Positions 1 through 5,328 of a stretch of DNA of 7,262 nt are shown here, piece after piece. Location: NCBI GenBank assembly GCA_017619815.1, contig JAFZRR010000058.1:1-7262 (forward strand). Reading direction: 5' to 3'. Under the pieces are notes generated by a model. That model saw only the letters and a program-made list of their open reading frames with translations, was not told where the DNA came from and searched no databases. A program made the translations under genes and the position numbers. Every line of letters starts with the position of its first letter. The stretch's first letter is position 1. The stretch is from Bacilli bacterium. Its GTDB lineage: Bacteria > Bacillota_I > Bacilli_A > RFN20 > CAG-826.

Positions 1-12
1 AATTGAACCCCG

Positions 13-127
13 ATTCATAAGTGCTGTATGTATTGGAGGTTCCTGCCGGATTTGAACCAGCGGTCATTGAGTTGCAGTCAATTGCCTTACCAACTTGGCT
101 AAGGAACCATCATGCAGCGCTATGAAT
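13..127. repeat. Imperfect inverted repeat flanking tRNA-Cys
   Basis: The plus-strand sequence at 13-30 (ATTCATAAGTGCTGTATG) nearly matches the reverse complement of 111-127 (ATTCATAGCGCTGCATG), with one single-base gap and two T/C differences. The arms lie 3 bases from each end of the tRNA gene, so the tRNA is enclosed symmetrically. The right arm is also half of the local hairpin at 112-140. The repeat could bring both ends of a pre-tRNA together, or could be a remnant of an inverted duplication. The function is unknown. Confidence 0.5.
34..108 (-). tRNA. tRNA-Cys, anticodon GCA
   Basis: Read on the minus strand this folds as a full cloverleaf. The acceptor stem is GGTTCCT paired with AGGAACC (7 of 7 pairs), followed by the unpaired T discriminator base typical of tRNA-Cys and an encoded CCA end. 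The D arm is GCC/GGC with a GTTGGTA-type loop. The anticodon stem ATTGA/TCAAT holds the loop CTGCAAC, giving anticodon GCA for the UGU/UGC cysteine codons. The T arm is GCTGG/CCGGC with loop TTCAAAT. It is co-directional with the pot operon, 81 bases after the potD stop, and has its own promoter. Assignment is secure from the sequence alone. Confidence 0.97.
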
Positions 128-140
128 TATAGCACCGCAT
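112..140 (-). repeat. 12-bp hairpin just upstream of tRNA-Cys
   Basis: On the minus strand ATGCGGTGCTAT (140-129) pairs with ATAGCGCTGCAT (123-112) over 12 consecutive positions, including two G-U pairs, around the 5-base loop AATTC. In plus-strand RNA the two wobbles become mismatches, so the structure fits minus-strand RNA. It ends three bases before the tRNA 5' end. It could terminate the pot transcript, but no U tract follows, so a processing signal or a promoter-overlapping operator is equally possible. Confidence 0.5.
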
Positions 141-155
141 TATTATTTCTTTCAA
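126..155 (-). promoter_or_regulatory. Promoter of tRNA-Cys, extended -10
   Basis: On the minus strand a TTGAAA -35 box (150-155) lies 18 bases before a perfect TATAAT -10 box (126-131), which is preceded by TGC, forming an extended -10. Transcription would begin near position 119, about 11 bases before the mature tRNA 5' end. The -10 box sits inside the hairpin at 112-140, so the same bases serve two possible signals. Confidence 0.75.
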
Positions 156-189
156 GAAACAAATAAACTTTTTATTAATATGTTACCGA

Positions 190-1524
190 TTAGGCGGTAG
201 TAACTCTATTCCACATTTCTTCGACTTTTGTGGTTTGAGCACCGAAATCTTTCATTAAGCAGCATTTCTTTAATGCTTCTTCGGTTGGATATTGAGCGTC
301 AAATTGACGACCTTTTTGGCTTGTTGGGATGTTGATCTTTGCTTCTTCGCCGAAGTAGAAGGATAAGTCTACTTCGTAAACATCTGTTTCATCGTCTTCT
401 GCAGCATATGTTTCATTAACATAGTCCCACATAGCTTCACCGACGATTGGGGATGTGTAACCAACAGCTTCCATACATTTTTGTGCTGTTTCTGGTAAGC
501 ATAAGAAGTTTAAGAATTCTTCTGCTAATTCTTTGTTAGCGCCTTTTGGCATACACCAACCATCGAACCAGACGTTGCTACCTTCTTCTGGAAGAGAGTA
601 ATTTAAGATTTTACCTGCTTCTTCTGCACTATCCATTGAATAGACTGAGTCGCCAGACCAAGCTAAGTTAGCGTGATATATACCTCTAACGATATCATCT
701 TTGCCTTCATCAACTTCAAAGCCATAGACTGTGGAGTTTTTAGCGGCGATTAAAGCTTGTTCAACTTTGCTGATTGTTAGGTCATCACATCTATTAAAGA
801 TTGCGCTTAATTGAGCGTTGTAATCAGAAGCATCTTCTGGGATAGCGGCAATTTCGTCTTTGTAGACGTGGAAGATAGCGGTCACATATGTGTCACGCAT
901 AGAATCTTTTAATGAGAATTGTTTTCTTAAGGCTGTATTGTTGGACCATAAGCATTCCCAAGATTTAACTGTTTCACCAAAGGTGCCATCTAAGAAGGCT
1001 GGATCATAGGTGAAACCCATTGTGCCCCAGAAATATGGGATAGCGTATTGTAAGAATGAAGAACCATTCGCTAATGTTTCGTTAGCAAATCTTTCTCTAA
1101 TGAATGGGGAACCGTAGTCGGCCCAGTTCTTTAAAGAATCACCATAAGAATCTGTAGTAGCATCATATGAGAATTCTTCAAGCATTCCTTCGTTGGCCAT
1201 TTTTTGAATCATGTAATCAGATGGACAGATTAGGTCAGGACTGATGGATCCTAATGAGATTTGTTGATACATTTCTTCGTTGGTACTGAAGCATTCGTAA
1301 CCTACCTTAATTTTTTGGCCGGTTTTTTCTTGATAGTACTTTTCGAATGCGGCAATTGTGCCATCTTCGATGTAGTTTCCGTCATCATCGGTGCCTTCGT
1401 AAATATAATCTTCCCAGTTATAAATAACGAGATCATATTTTGTGGAGCAACCTGTTAATGACACGAGGGCACCTAAGGCTAATGCAGGTGCGCAAGCTAA
1501 TAAAGCGAGTTTGGATTTAGTCAT
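190..1524 (-). CDS. potD: Polyamine ABC transporter substrate-binding lipoprotein (PotD)
   Basis: The 444-residue extracellular receptor captures spermidine/putrescine and delivers it to PotB/PotC. I chose the ATG at 1524: an AAGGAGA site (1534-1540) precedes it, and the protein then opens with a lipoprotein signal ending in the lipobox LTGC, Cys26 being the lipid-anchored residue. An upstream in-frame start at 1569 would only prepend 15 residues inside potC. Family features visible are NWEDY (residues 36-40), FSTNEEM (79-85), the AIPYFWGT segment, Trp289 in LAWSGDS, WFD (319-321) and GYTSP (355-359). These align with the aromatic and acidic cage residues of E. coli PotD (Trp34, Tyr37, Trp229, Trp255, Asp257, Tyr293). 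The start overlaps the potC stop by 8 bases (ATGACTAA), indicating coupled translation. It is longer than E. coli PotD (about 348 aa), partly because of an acidic insert after NWEDY and extra residues before the C-terminus. Which polyamine it prefers cannot be read from sequence. Confidence 0.95.
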   Translation of the reverse strand: MTKSKLALLACAPALALGALVSLTGCSTKYDLVIYNWEDYIYEGTDDDGNYIEDGTIAAFEKYYQEKTGQKIKVGYECFSTNEEMYQQISLGSISPDLICPSDYMIQKMANEGMLEEFSYDATTDSYGDSLKNWADYGSPFIRERFANETLANGSSFLQYAIPYFWGTMGFTYDPAFLDGTFGETVKSWECLWSNNTALRKQFSLKDSMRDTYVTAIFHVYKDEIAAIPEDASDYNAQLSAIFNRCDDLTISKVEQALIAAKNSTVYGFEVDEGKDDIVRGIYHANLAWSGDSVYSMDSAEEAGKILNYSLPEEGSNVWFDGWCMPKGANKELAEEFLNFLCLPETAQKCMEAVGYTSPIVGEAMWDYVNETYAAEDDETDVYEVDLSFYFGEEAKINIPTSQKGRQFDAQYPTEEALKKCCLMKDFGAQTTKVEEMWNRVTTA

Positions 1525-2425
1525 TTTTAATTTTCTCCTTTTTGACAATATTTTTAGCATTTCTAGCACTCTTGATGTTCATAACAACCATAACTATTAA
1601 GATGACAGCAAAGAGAATCGCTGTAAATGCACGTAATTGAACTGGTAATCCCGCTTTCTTGGTTGCGGAATCGACATAGGTAGAAATGGTTTCAAATCCA
1701 CCTGTGGTTGGTTTTGTAAACGCAGTGATGACATAGTCATCTAAGGACAATGTAACAGATAACAAGAAACCTGATAAGATACCAGGAATGATATCTGGAA
1801 TAATAACTTTAAATAAGGATTGTGTTTGCGTGGCACCTAAGTCCATGGCAGCTTCATATAAAGCTGGATCCATTTGTTCTAACTTAGGTTGAACAGACAT
1901 AACAACATATGGAATGGATAAGACAACGTGGCCGATAACTAAGGTGATGAAACTACGTTGTAATCCAAAGGCTTTTGCGCAGATAACGAATAAGACACAT
2001 AAGCTAACTGCGGTAACGATTTCCGCGTTAACGACAGGGATTTGCGTTACGAAATCCATGGTGTTCTTCATCCATTTCTTTCTTAAATAGAAGATACCAA
2101 TGGCACCTAATGTACCTAAAACGGTAGAAACAGAGGCCGCTACTAATGCAACTAAGATGGTATTACCAGCAGCGCTCCAAATGTTTTGACCAAACTTGTT
2201 ATTTGGATCAAATAGTGTTGTGTAGTTTGAGAAGCTAAATCCGGTCCATACACCAGCGGTTTTACTAGGTGTAAATGAGAAAACGGTGATGTAAATAAGA
2301 GGGGCATACATGAGCAATAAGACAAAGTAAACGAAGACGTTTGCTAAGATTTTCTTTGCTTTAGCCCAGTTTCTCTTTCTTTGAAGGGCACGGTTAACTT
2401 GTTCAATGGTCATTTTTTGTTCCAT
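1517..2425 (-). CDS. potC: Polyamine ABC transporter permease (PotC)
   Basis: The 302-residue inner-membrane permease pairs with PotB to form the translocation channel. About six hydrophobic segments are visible (roughly residues 27-50, 86-112, 132-152, 158-178, 213-236 and 266-284). The EAA loop that docks on the ATPase is EAAMDLGATQTQSLFKVIIP at 191-210. The segments VNAEIVTAVSL and LSLDDYVITAF are characteristic of PotC rather than PotB. The chosen start is the ATG at 2425. It shares its A with the potB stop (TAATG) and lies 9 bases after GGGAGG (2435-2440), itself within the last potB codons. A TTG two codons upstream and an ATG four codons downstream are less well placed. The C-terminus is Lys-rich and carries the potD ribosome binding site. 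Confidence 0.95.
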   Translation of the reverse strand: MEQKMTIEQVNRALQRKRNWAKAKKILANVFVYFVLLLMYAPLIYITVFSFTPSKTAGVWTGFSFSNYTTLFDPNNKFGQNIWSAAGNTILVALVAASVSTVLGTLGAIGIFYLRKKWMKNTMDFVTQIPVVNAEIVTAVSLCVLFVICAKAFGLQRSFITLVIGHVVLSIPYVVMSVQPKLEQMDPALYEAAMDLGATQTQSLFKVIIPDIIPGILSGFLLSVTLSLDDYVITAFTKPTTGGFETISTYVDSATKKAGLPVQLRAFTAILFAVILIVMVVMNIKSARNAKNIVKKEKIKND

Positions 2426-3276
2426 TACCAAATACCTCCCTTCTTAGTATCTTCTTTGCCACTTAGAGATTTCTCAATTAATAATGTGACACCGATAATC
2501 ATTAACATGACTAATGACAAAGCGGATCCAACGTGGTTACTAATTGGGCTTGTGGATTGACCGAACCAGAATTCGATAATGTTACCGATAATCTTGGTAC
2601 TGTTTTCAGACATCTTATTCGCAATAACATATGAGGACATTGTTGGCATAAAGGTCATCATGCATGCAGAAACGATGCCCGGAATGGTCATTGGAATAAT
2701 TGTTTTTGTAAAGACTTGGAATGGATTAGCACCTAAGTCCGCGGCCGCTTCAATTTGGTTCTTATCCATCTTTAACATTTGGTTATATAAAGGAAGGATA
2801 GCGAATGGTAAATAGTCATAGACCATACCAATAATAATAGCGACATATGGATAGGTAGCTGTTAAGTCCGCACCGATAAACACTTTGAAGAAAGCGTTGA
2901 CTAAGGCTTTTAAACCAATGGTACGGATAACAAAGTTAATCCACATAGGTAATAAGAAGATATAAACCAATACTTTATTGGAATTATATTTTTTATTTGA
3001 TAACAAATAAGCGATTGGGTAAGCGATTAAAATACACACAATTGTGGTAATAGCCGCAATCATAAAGGTGGCACCGATAACTTTCCAGTTCTCTGGGCTG
3101 GAGAAGACTCTGCCCCAGTTGCCGAATGAGAATTTTCCATTCTCATCTGTAAAGGCATAATACAAAATGAGGAGCAATGGGAAAATCACGAATAGCGCCA
3201 TGAACACTCCATATGGAATGCATAAGCTACCACGGAAATTAAATCTCTTACGCTGTTTTAAAACTGCTTCAGACAT
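2425..3276 (-). CDS. potB: Polyamine ABC transporter permease (PotB)
   Basis: The 283-residue inner-membrane permease is the partner of PotC. Six hydrophobic segments can be placed near residues 18-41, 67-92, 102-120, 143-165, 197-220 and 248-270. The EAA loop contacting PotA is EAAADLGANPFQVFTKTIIP at 176-195. The stretch LLPMWINFVIRTIGLKAL resembles the PotB/PotH signature between the second and third segments. Translation starts at the ATG at 3276, only 2 bases after the potA stop. The nearest Shine-Dalgarno, AAAGGAGC (ctcc core at 3290-3293), lies within the potA 3' end with a rather long 13-base spacer. Coupling to potA translation may compensate. Length is normal for the family. Confidence 0.95.
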   Translation of the reverse strand: MSEAVLKQRKRFNFRGSLCIPYGVFMALFVIFPLLLILYYAFTDENGKFSFGNWGRVFSSPENWKVIGATFMIAAITTIVCILIAYPIAYLLSNKKYNSNKVLVYIFLLPMWINFVIRTIGLKALVNAFFKVFIGADLTATYPYVAIIIGMVYDYLPFAILPLYNQMLKMDKNQIEAAADLGANPFQVFTKTIIPMTIPGIVSACMMTFMPTMSSYVIANKMSENSTKIIGNIIEFWFGQSTSPISNHVGSALSLVMLMIIGVTLLIEKSLSGKEDTKKGGIW

Positions 3277-3278
3277 TT

Positions 3279-4829
3279 TTATTTCTTCGCTCCTTTACGT
3301 GATAAGTGGACTTTTTCTAAATCAATAATTACGGAAACGGTATCATTTTCGTTCCATAAATCAGGTGTTGTTAAAATGAAGTCTTCATCATCTTCAGTTC
3401 TCACCATAATTTCATAGTGGTCACCGATATAAATTAAGGAAATGATGTTGCCATGAATGTCACTAGCATTTGGATCATCACTAATAGTGATTGCTTCAAA
3501 TGGAACTTCGACATTGATTTCTAAGTTTTCGACATCAATTTCTTGACCGTTTTCATCAACGAGTGTTTCTTCGTCGTTATATTTTGCGCCTGGGAATAAT
3601 GGCAAAATATCTAAGTCAAATTCGCTGCCAGCGAACTCAACGTCATAGTTTCTAGAAATATAGCCATCGTAGAAGTTGCTAACGAATGGTTTCTTCATAA
3701 TTTGGATATTGATTGGGTCGACTTTTAAACCTACAGTTGCGCCTTCATCAAGTTCAGCTGTGGATTGCACCACGACTTCTGCTTTTCCGACTAAGATGAT
3801 GTATTCATAGTGCATACCTTTGAAGATTTTGCTGCTAATAACACCATCGACTGTGCCAGCACCTGGCTTTGTTAAGATAATGTCTTCTGGTCTAACAACG
3901 ACGTCGACTTTTTCGTTCACAGGGAATTTACCAAAGTCCACTGGGTCAGCATCCCAATATTTATTTAAGAATCTGACTTTGTTGTCTTTGGCCATTGTGC
4001 CTGTATAGATATTGGATTCTCCAATAAAGTCAGCGACGAAAGCGTTATTTGGTTCATCGTAGATTTCTTTTGGTTTACCAACTTGTTGGATTTCACCATC
4101 GTTCATAACAACAATTGTGTCAGACATGGTTAAAGCTTCTTCTTGGTCGTGTGTGACGTAAATGAAGGTAATACCAATTTTCTTATGCATCTCTTTTAAT
4201 TCGAGTTGCATTTCTTTTCTCATCTTTAAGTCAAGAGCGCCTAATGGCTCATCTAAAAGAAGAATTTCTGGTTCATTAACAATCGCTCTAGCGATAGCGA
4301 TTCTTTGTTGTTGACCGCCTGAAAGAGTGGAAATATCTCTCTTTTCAAATCCTTCGAGGTCCACGACTTTTAAAGCGTTTTTCACTTTTTCAGAAATTTC
4401 CGCTTTTGTTAAGTGTCTATATTTTGTAACAGTGTTACCGTTTTTGTCGGTAACTTCGTATGGAATCTTTTTAAGTTTTAAACCAAAGGCAATATTGTTA
4501 TAGATATTTAAATGGGCAAATAATGCATATCTTTGGAAAACTGTATTAATTGGTCTTTTATAAGGAGGTAATAAGGAAATATCTTGACCATTGAGGTTGA
4601 TGATACCACTTGTTGGAAGTTCAAAACCAGCGATCATTCTTAAAGTTGTGGTTTTACCACATCCAGAAGGACCTAAGAAGGTAACGAATTCGCCTTTCTT
4701 GATTTTGAGATTAAAGTTTTCGACAGCATAACTATCGCTGTCTGGGAATTTTTTGCAAACATCAATGAGTTCAATAATATATGGATTTTCTTCCACGACT
4801 TCATTGACTGGTGTTTTTTCTTTTGCCAT
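3279..4829 (-). CDS. potA: Polyamine ABC transporter ATPase (PotA), enlarged C-terminus
   Basis: This cytoplasmic ATPase drives polyamine import through PotB/PotC. In the 516-residue product the nucleotide-binding domain is complete: Walker A GPSGCGKT (53-60), Q-loop Gln99 in VFQRYALF, signature LSGGQQQR (169-176), Walker B ILLLDEP (189-195), D-loop GALD (197-200) and H-loop His227. After about residue 270 comes a TOBE-type regulatory region (for example VVVRPEDI). The ATG at 4829 is preceded 7 bases upstream by AAGGAGG (4837-4843); the in-frame GTG at 4835 is too close to that site to be used. The protein is about 140 residues longer than E. coli PotA (378 aa). Extra material lies between Q-loop and signature (near 123-143) and in an acidic stretch (about 385-450) splitting the TOBE region. 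Enlarged PotA proteins are known in Mollicutes. It is first in the operon, so it is directly exposed to the leader attenuator upstream. Confidence 0.96.
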   Translation of the reverse strand: MAKEKTPVNEVVEENPYIIELIDVCKKFPDSDSYAVENFNLKIKKGEFVTFLGPSGCGKTTTLRMIAGFELPTSGIINLNGQDISLLPPYKRPINTVFQRYALFAHLNIYNNIAFGLKLKKIPYEVTDKNGNTVTKYRHLTKAEISEKVKNALKVVDLEGFEKRDISTLSGGQQQRIAIARAIVNEPEILLLDEPLGALDLKMRKEMQLELKEMHKKIGITFIYVTHDQEEALTMSDTIVVMNDGEIQQVGKPKEIYDEPNNAFVADFIGESNIYTGTMAKDNKVRFLNKYWDADPVDFGKFPVNEKVDVVVRPEDIILTKPGAGTVDGVISSKIFKGMHYEYIILVGKAEVVVQSTAELDEGATVGLKVDPINIQIMKKPFVSNFYDGYISRNYDVEFAGSEFDLDILPLFPGAKYNDEETLVDENGQEIDVENLEINVEVPFEAITISDDPNASDIHGNIISLIYIGDHYEIMVRTEDDEDFILTTPDLWNENDTVSVIIDLEKVHLSRKGAKK

Positions 4830-4849
4830 ATCCACCCCTCCTTTTAATT

Positions 4850-4875
4850 AAAAAAGATACAAATTACTTTGTACC
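4850..4875 (-). terminator. Intrinsic terminator (attenuator) before potA
   Basis: On the minus strand GGTACAAA (4875-4868) pairs with TTTGTATC (4863-4856) over 8 positions, one of them G-U, closing a GUAA tetraloop. Six T residues follow (4855-4850). The U tract ends only 7 bases before the potA Shine-Dalgarno (4843-4837), so formation of this hairpin would stop transcription before the whole pot operon. On the plus strand no T tract follows, so it works in one direction only. Confidence 0.85.
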
Positions 4876-4883
4876 TTATGAAT
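4871..4883 (-). promoter_or_regulatory. Antiterminator arm, 3' half
   Basis: In minus-strand RNA this reads AUUCAUAAGGUAC and can pair with GUACCUUGUGAAU at 4984-4996 over 13 consecutive positions with a single G-U. It shares its GGUAC end with the 5' arm of the terminator (4868-4875), so the two helices exclude each other. Confidence 0.7.
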
Positions 4884-4983
4884 CTATTATGGGCGGAATA
4901 TTAGCTAGACTATAGACTAACTACACGTCATTCATTTTGGGAGTCTATATAGTAAATACTTACTTTTACTACTCTTATTATGC

Positions 4984-4996
4984 ATTCACAAGGTAC
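4984..4996 (-). promoter_or_regulatory. Antiterminator arm, 5' half, inside an internal loop
   Basis: The minus-strand RNA GUACCUUGUGAAU lies between the CTCC side of the GGAG/CTCC hairpin (5011-5014 with 5000-5003) and the GCATAA side of the surrounding helix. It would be unpaired in that local fold and free to reach the partner at 4871-4883. The one non-Watson-Crick position is G-U in minus RNA but C/A in plus RNA, which favours function on the minus strand. Confidence 0.7.
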
Positions 4997-5152
4997 GACG
5001 GAGACTTTCACTCCAAGCATAAGCTTATAAATTAATAACAAGATATCACTATCTCTAATCCGGCATTTGACCAGCTGTCCGAGGCTTTTGTCCTTCTATC
5101 TCTAGATTGGGTCAAGTTCAATGCATCTCACATTGATAGAATTAGGTGTGAC

Positions 5153-5181
5153 GTAGTCCCAAAATTTACGACTACTTTTTT
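5153..5181 (+). terminator. Possible plus-strand intrinsic terminator, opposite the leader 5' hairpin
   Basis: On the plus strand GTAGTC (5153-5158) pairs with GACTAC (5170-5175), loop 11 bases, followed by TTTTTT (5176-5181). It could end an antisense transcript running across the pot leader. The same bases form the first hairpin of the minus-strand leader, so terminator function may be incidental. I see no clear plus-strand promoter feeding it. Confidence 0.4.
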
Positions 5182-5192
5182 CACGTGAAAAA
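5177..5192. promoter_or_regulatory. 16-bp perfect palindrome at the pot start site, candidate operator
   Basis: TTTTTCACGTGAAAAA is a perfect 16-bp palindrome with a CACGTG core. It begins at the last base of the predicted pot -10 box and covers the transcription start. This is where a repressor would block initiation. No regulator is encoded in the window, so the binding protein is unknown. The A/T tracts raise the chance of coincidence, but the CACGTG centre is less likely in this AT-rich stretch. Confidence 0.4.
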
Positions 5193-5220
5193 TAATATAT
5201 ATATTTGATATAAATTACAA
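5192..5220 (-). promoter_or_regulatory. Predicted promoter of the pot leader and operon
   Basis: On the minus strand TTGTAA (5220-5215) and TATTAT (5197-5192) are separated by 17 bases, matching the housekeeping consensus at 4 of 6 and 5 of 6 positions. The start would fall at A5186 or G5184. The region is very AT-rich, so alternative -10 registers (TATATA, TATATT) exist a few bases away. Confidence 0.5.
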
Positions 5221-5289
5221 CAATATTTTTTCTAAAAATTTTTGCACAAAAAAGTTTATGGGTTTTTTATCTAGTATTTAACTTATTTT

Positions 5290-5318
5290 TTGCAAAAAAT
5301 ATGCAATTGTTTTATATT
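5290..5318 (+). promoter_or_regulatory. Predicted promoter of the thioredoxin-like lipoprotein gene
   Basis: TTGCAA (5290-5295) and TATATT (5313-5318) are spaced by 17 bases. The start would be near A5325, only about 4 bases before the ATG at 5329, giving a nearly leaderless message. The -35 box lies inside an 18-bp perfect palindrome, TATTTTTTGCAAAAAATA, at 5284-5301. The stretch from 5190 to 5328 is otherwise plain AT-rich sequence. Confidence 0.45.
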
Positions 5319-5328
5319 AATAACACTT

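Larger units (their letters stand above)
4850..5186 (-). promoter_or_regulatory. Long structured leader of potABCD, candidate riboswitch or attenuator
   Basis: Between the predicted start near 5184-5186 and the potA ATG there are about 355 transcribed bases with no convincing coding sequence but many possible helices on the minus strand. They are: GTAGTC/GACTAC (5170-5175 with 5153-5158); TTCTATC/GATAGAA (5135-5141 with 5094-5100); TCAATG/CATTGA (5131-5136 with 5118-5123); TTGACC/GGTCAA (5110-5115 with 5067-5072); AGATA/TATCT with a GUGA tetraloop (5041-5054); TTATGC/GCATAA (5017-5022 with 4978-4983) enclosing GGAG/CTCC; AGTAAA/TTTACT (4951-4970); and AGTCTATA/TATAGACT (4911-4918 with 4942-4949). 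A long-range closing helix joins 5149-5157 to 4920-4930. The leader ends in an intrinsic terminator with a competing antiterminator arm. I do not recognise the class; no T-box AGGGTGGAACCGCG-like motif and no common riboswitch core is visible. Confidence 0.7.

Noticed and set aside
1..33. T-arm-like sequence (minus strand CGGGGTTCAATT) at the left edge, suggesting a second tRNA
   Set aside because: Only about 21 bases separate it from the tRNA-Cys CCA end, too few for an acceptor, D and anticodon arm. It may instead be half of a hairpin (for instance a terminator) cut by the window edge.
140..166. AT-only hairpin (TTATT..TTTCT/AGAAA..AATAA on the minus strand) as the pot operon terminator
   Set aside because: The stem has almost no GC pairs, contains an internal loop, and is not followed by a T tract on the minus strand. 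It also overlaps the tRNA-Cys -35 box. I see no convincing terminator after potD.
1261..1458. Plus-strand reading frame of 65 codons
   Set aside because: It lies wholly opposite potD, with no start signal or family features; a shadow of the real gene.
2579..2815. Plus-strand reading frame of 78 codons
   Set aside because: It is antisense to the potB permease; its hydrophobicity mirrors the membrane segments on the other strand.
3820..4008. Plus-strand reading frame of 62 codons
   Set aside because: It is antisense to the potA C-terminal region with no ribosome binding site; a shadow.
4932..4985. 17-codon minus-strand ORF (starts MHNKSSKSKY) as a leader peptide
   Set aside because: No ribosome binding site and no distinctive codon run apart from several Ser and Lys; not supportable alone.
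4928..5020. 30-codon minus-strand ORF in the pot leader (starts MLGVKVSVVP) as a regulatory leader peptide
   Set aside because: No Shine-Dalgarno precedes it, and its composition shows no arrest-like or substrate-coded run. It overlaps the structured elements, so the RNA explanation is preferred.
4850..5186. T-box, SAM, lysine, FMN, TPP or cobalamin riboswitch in the pot leader
   Set aside because: The conserved cores I know for these classes, including the T-box AGGGTGGAACCGCG-like antiterminator, are absent on the minus strand.
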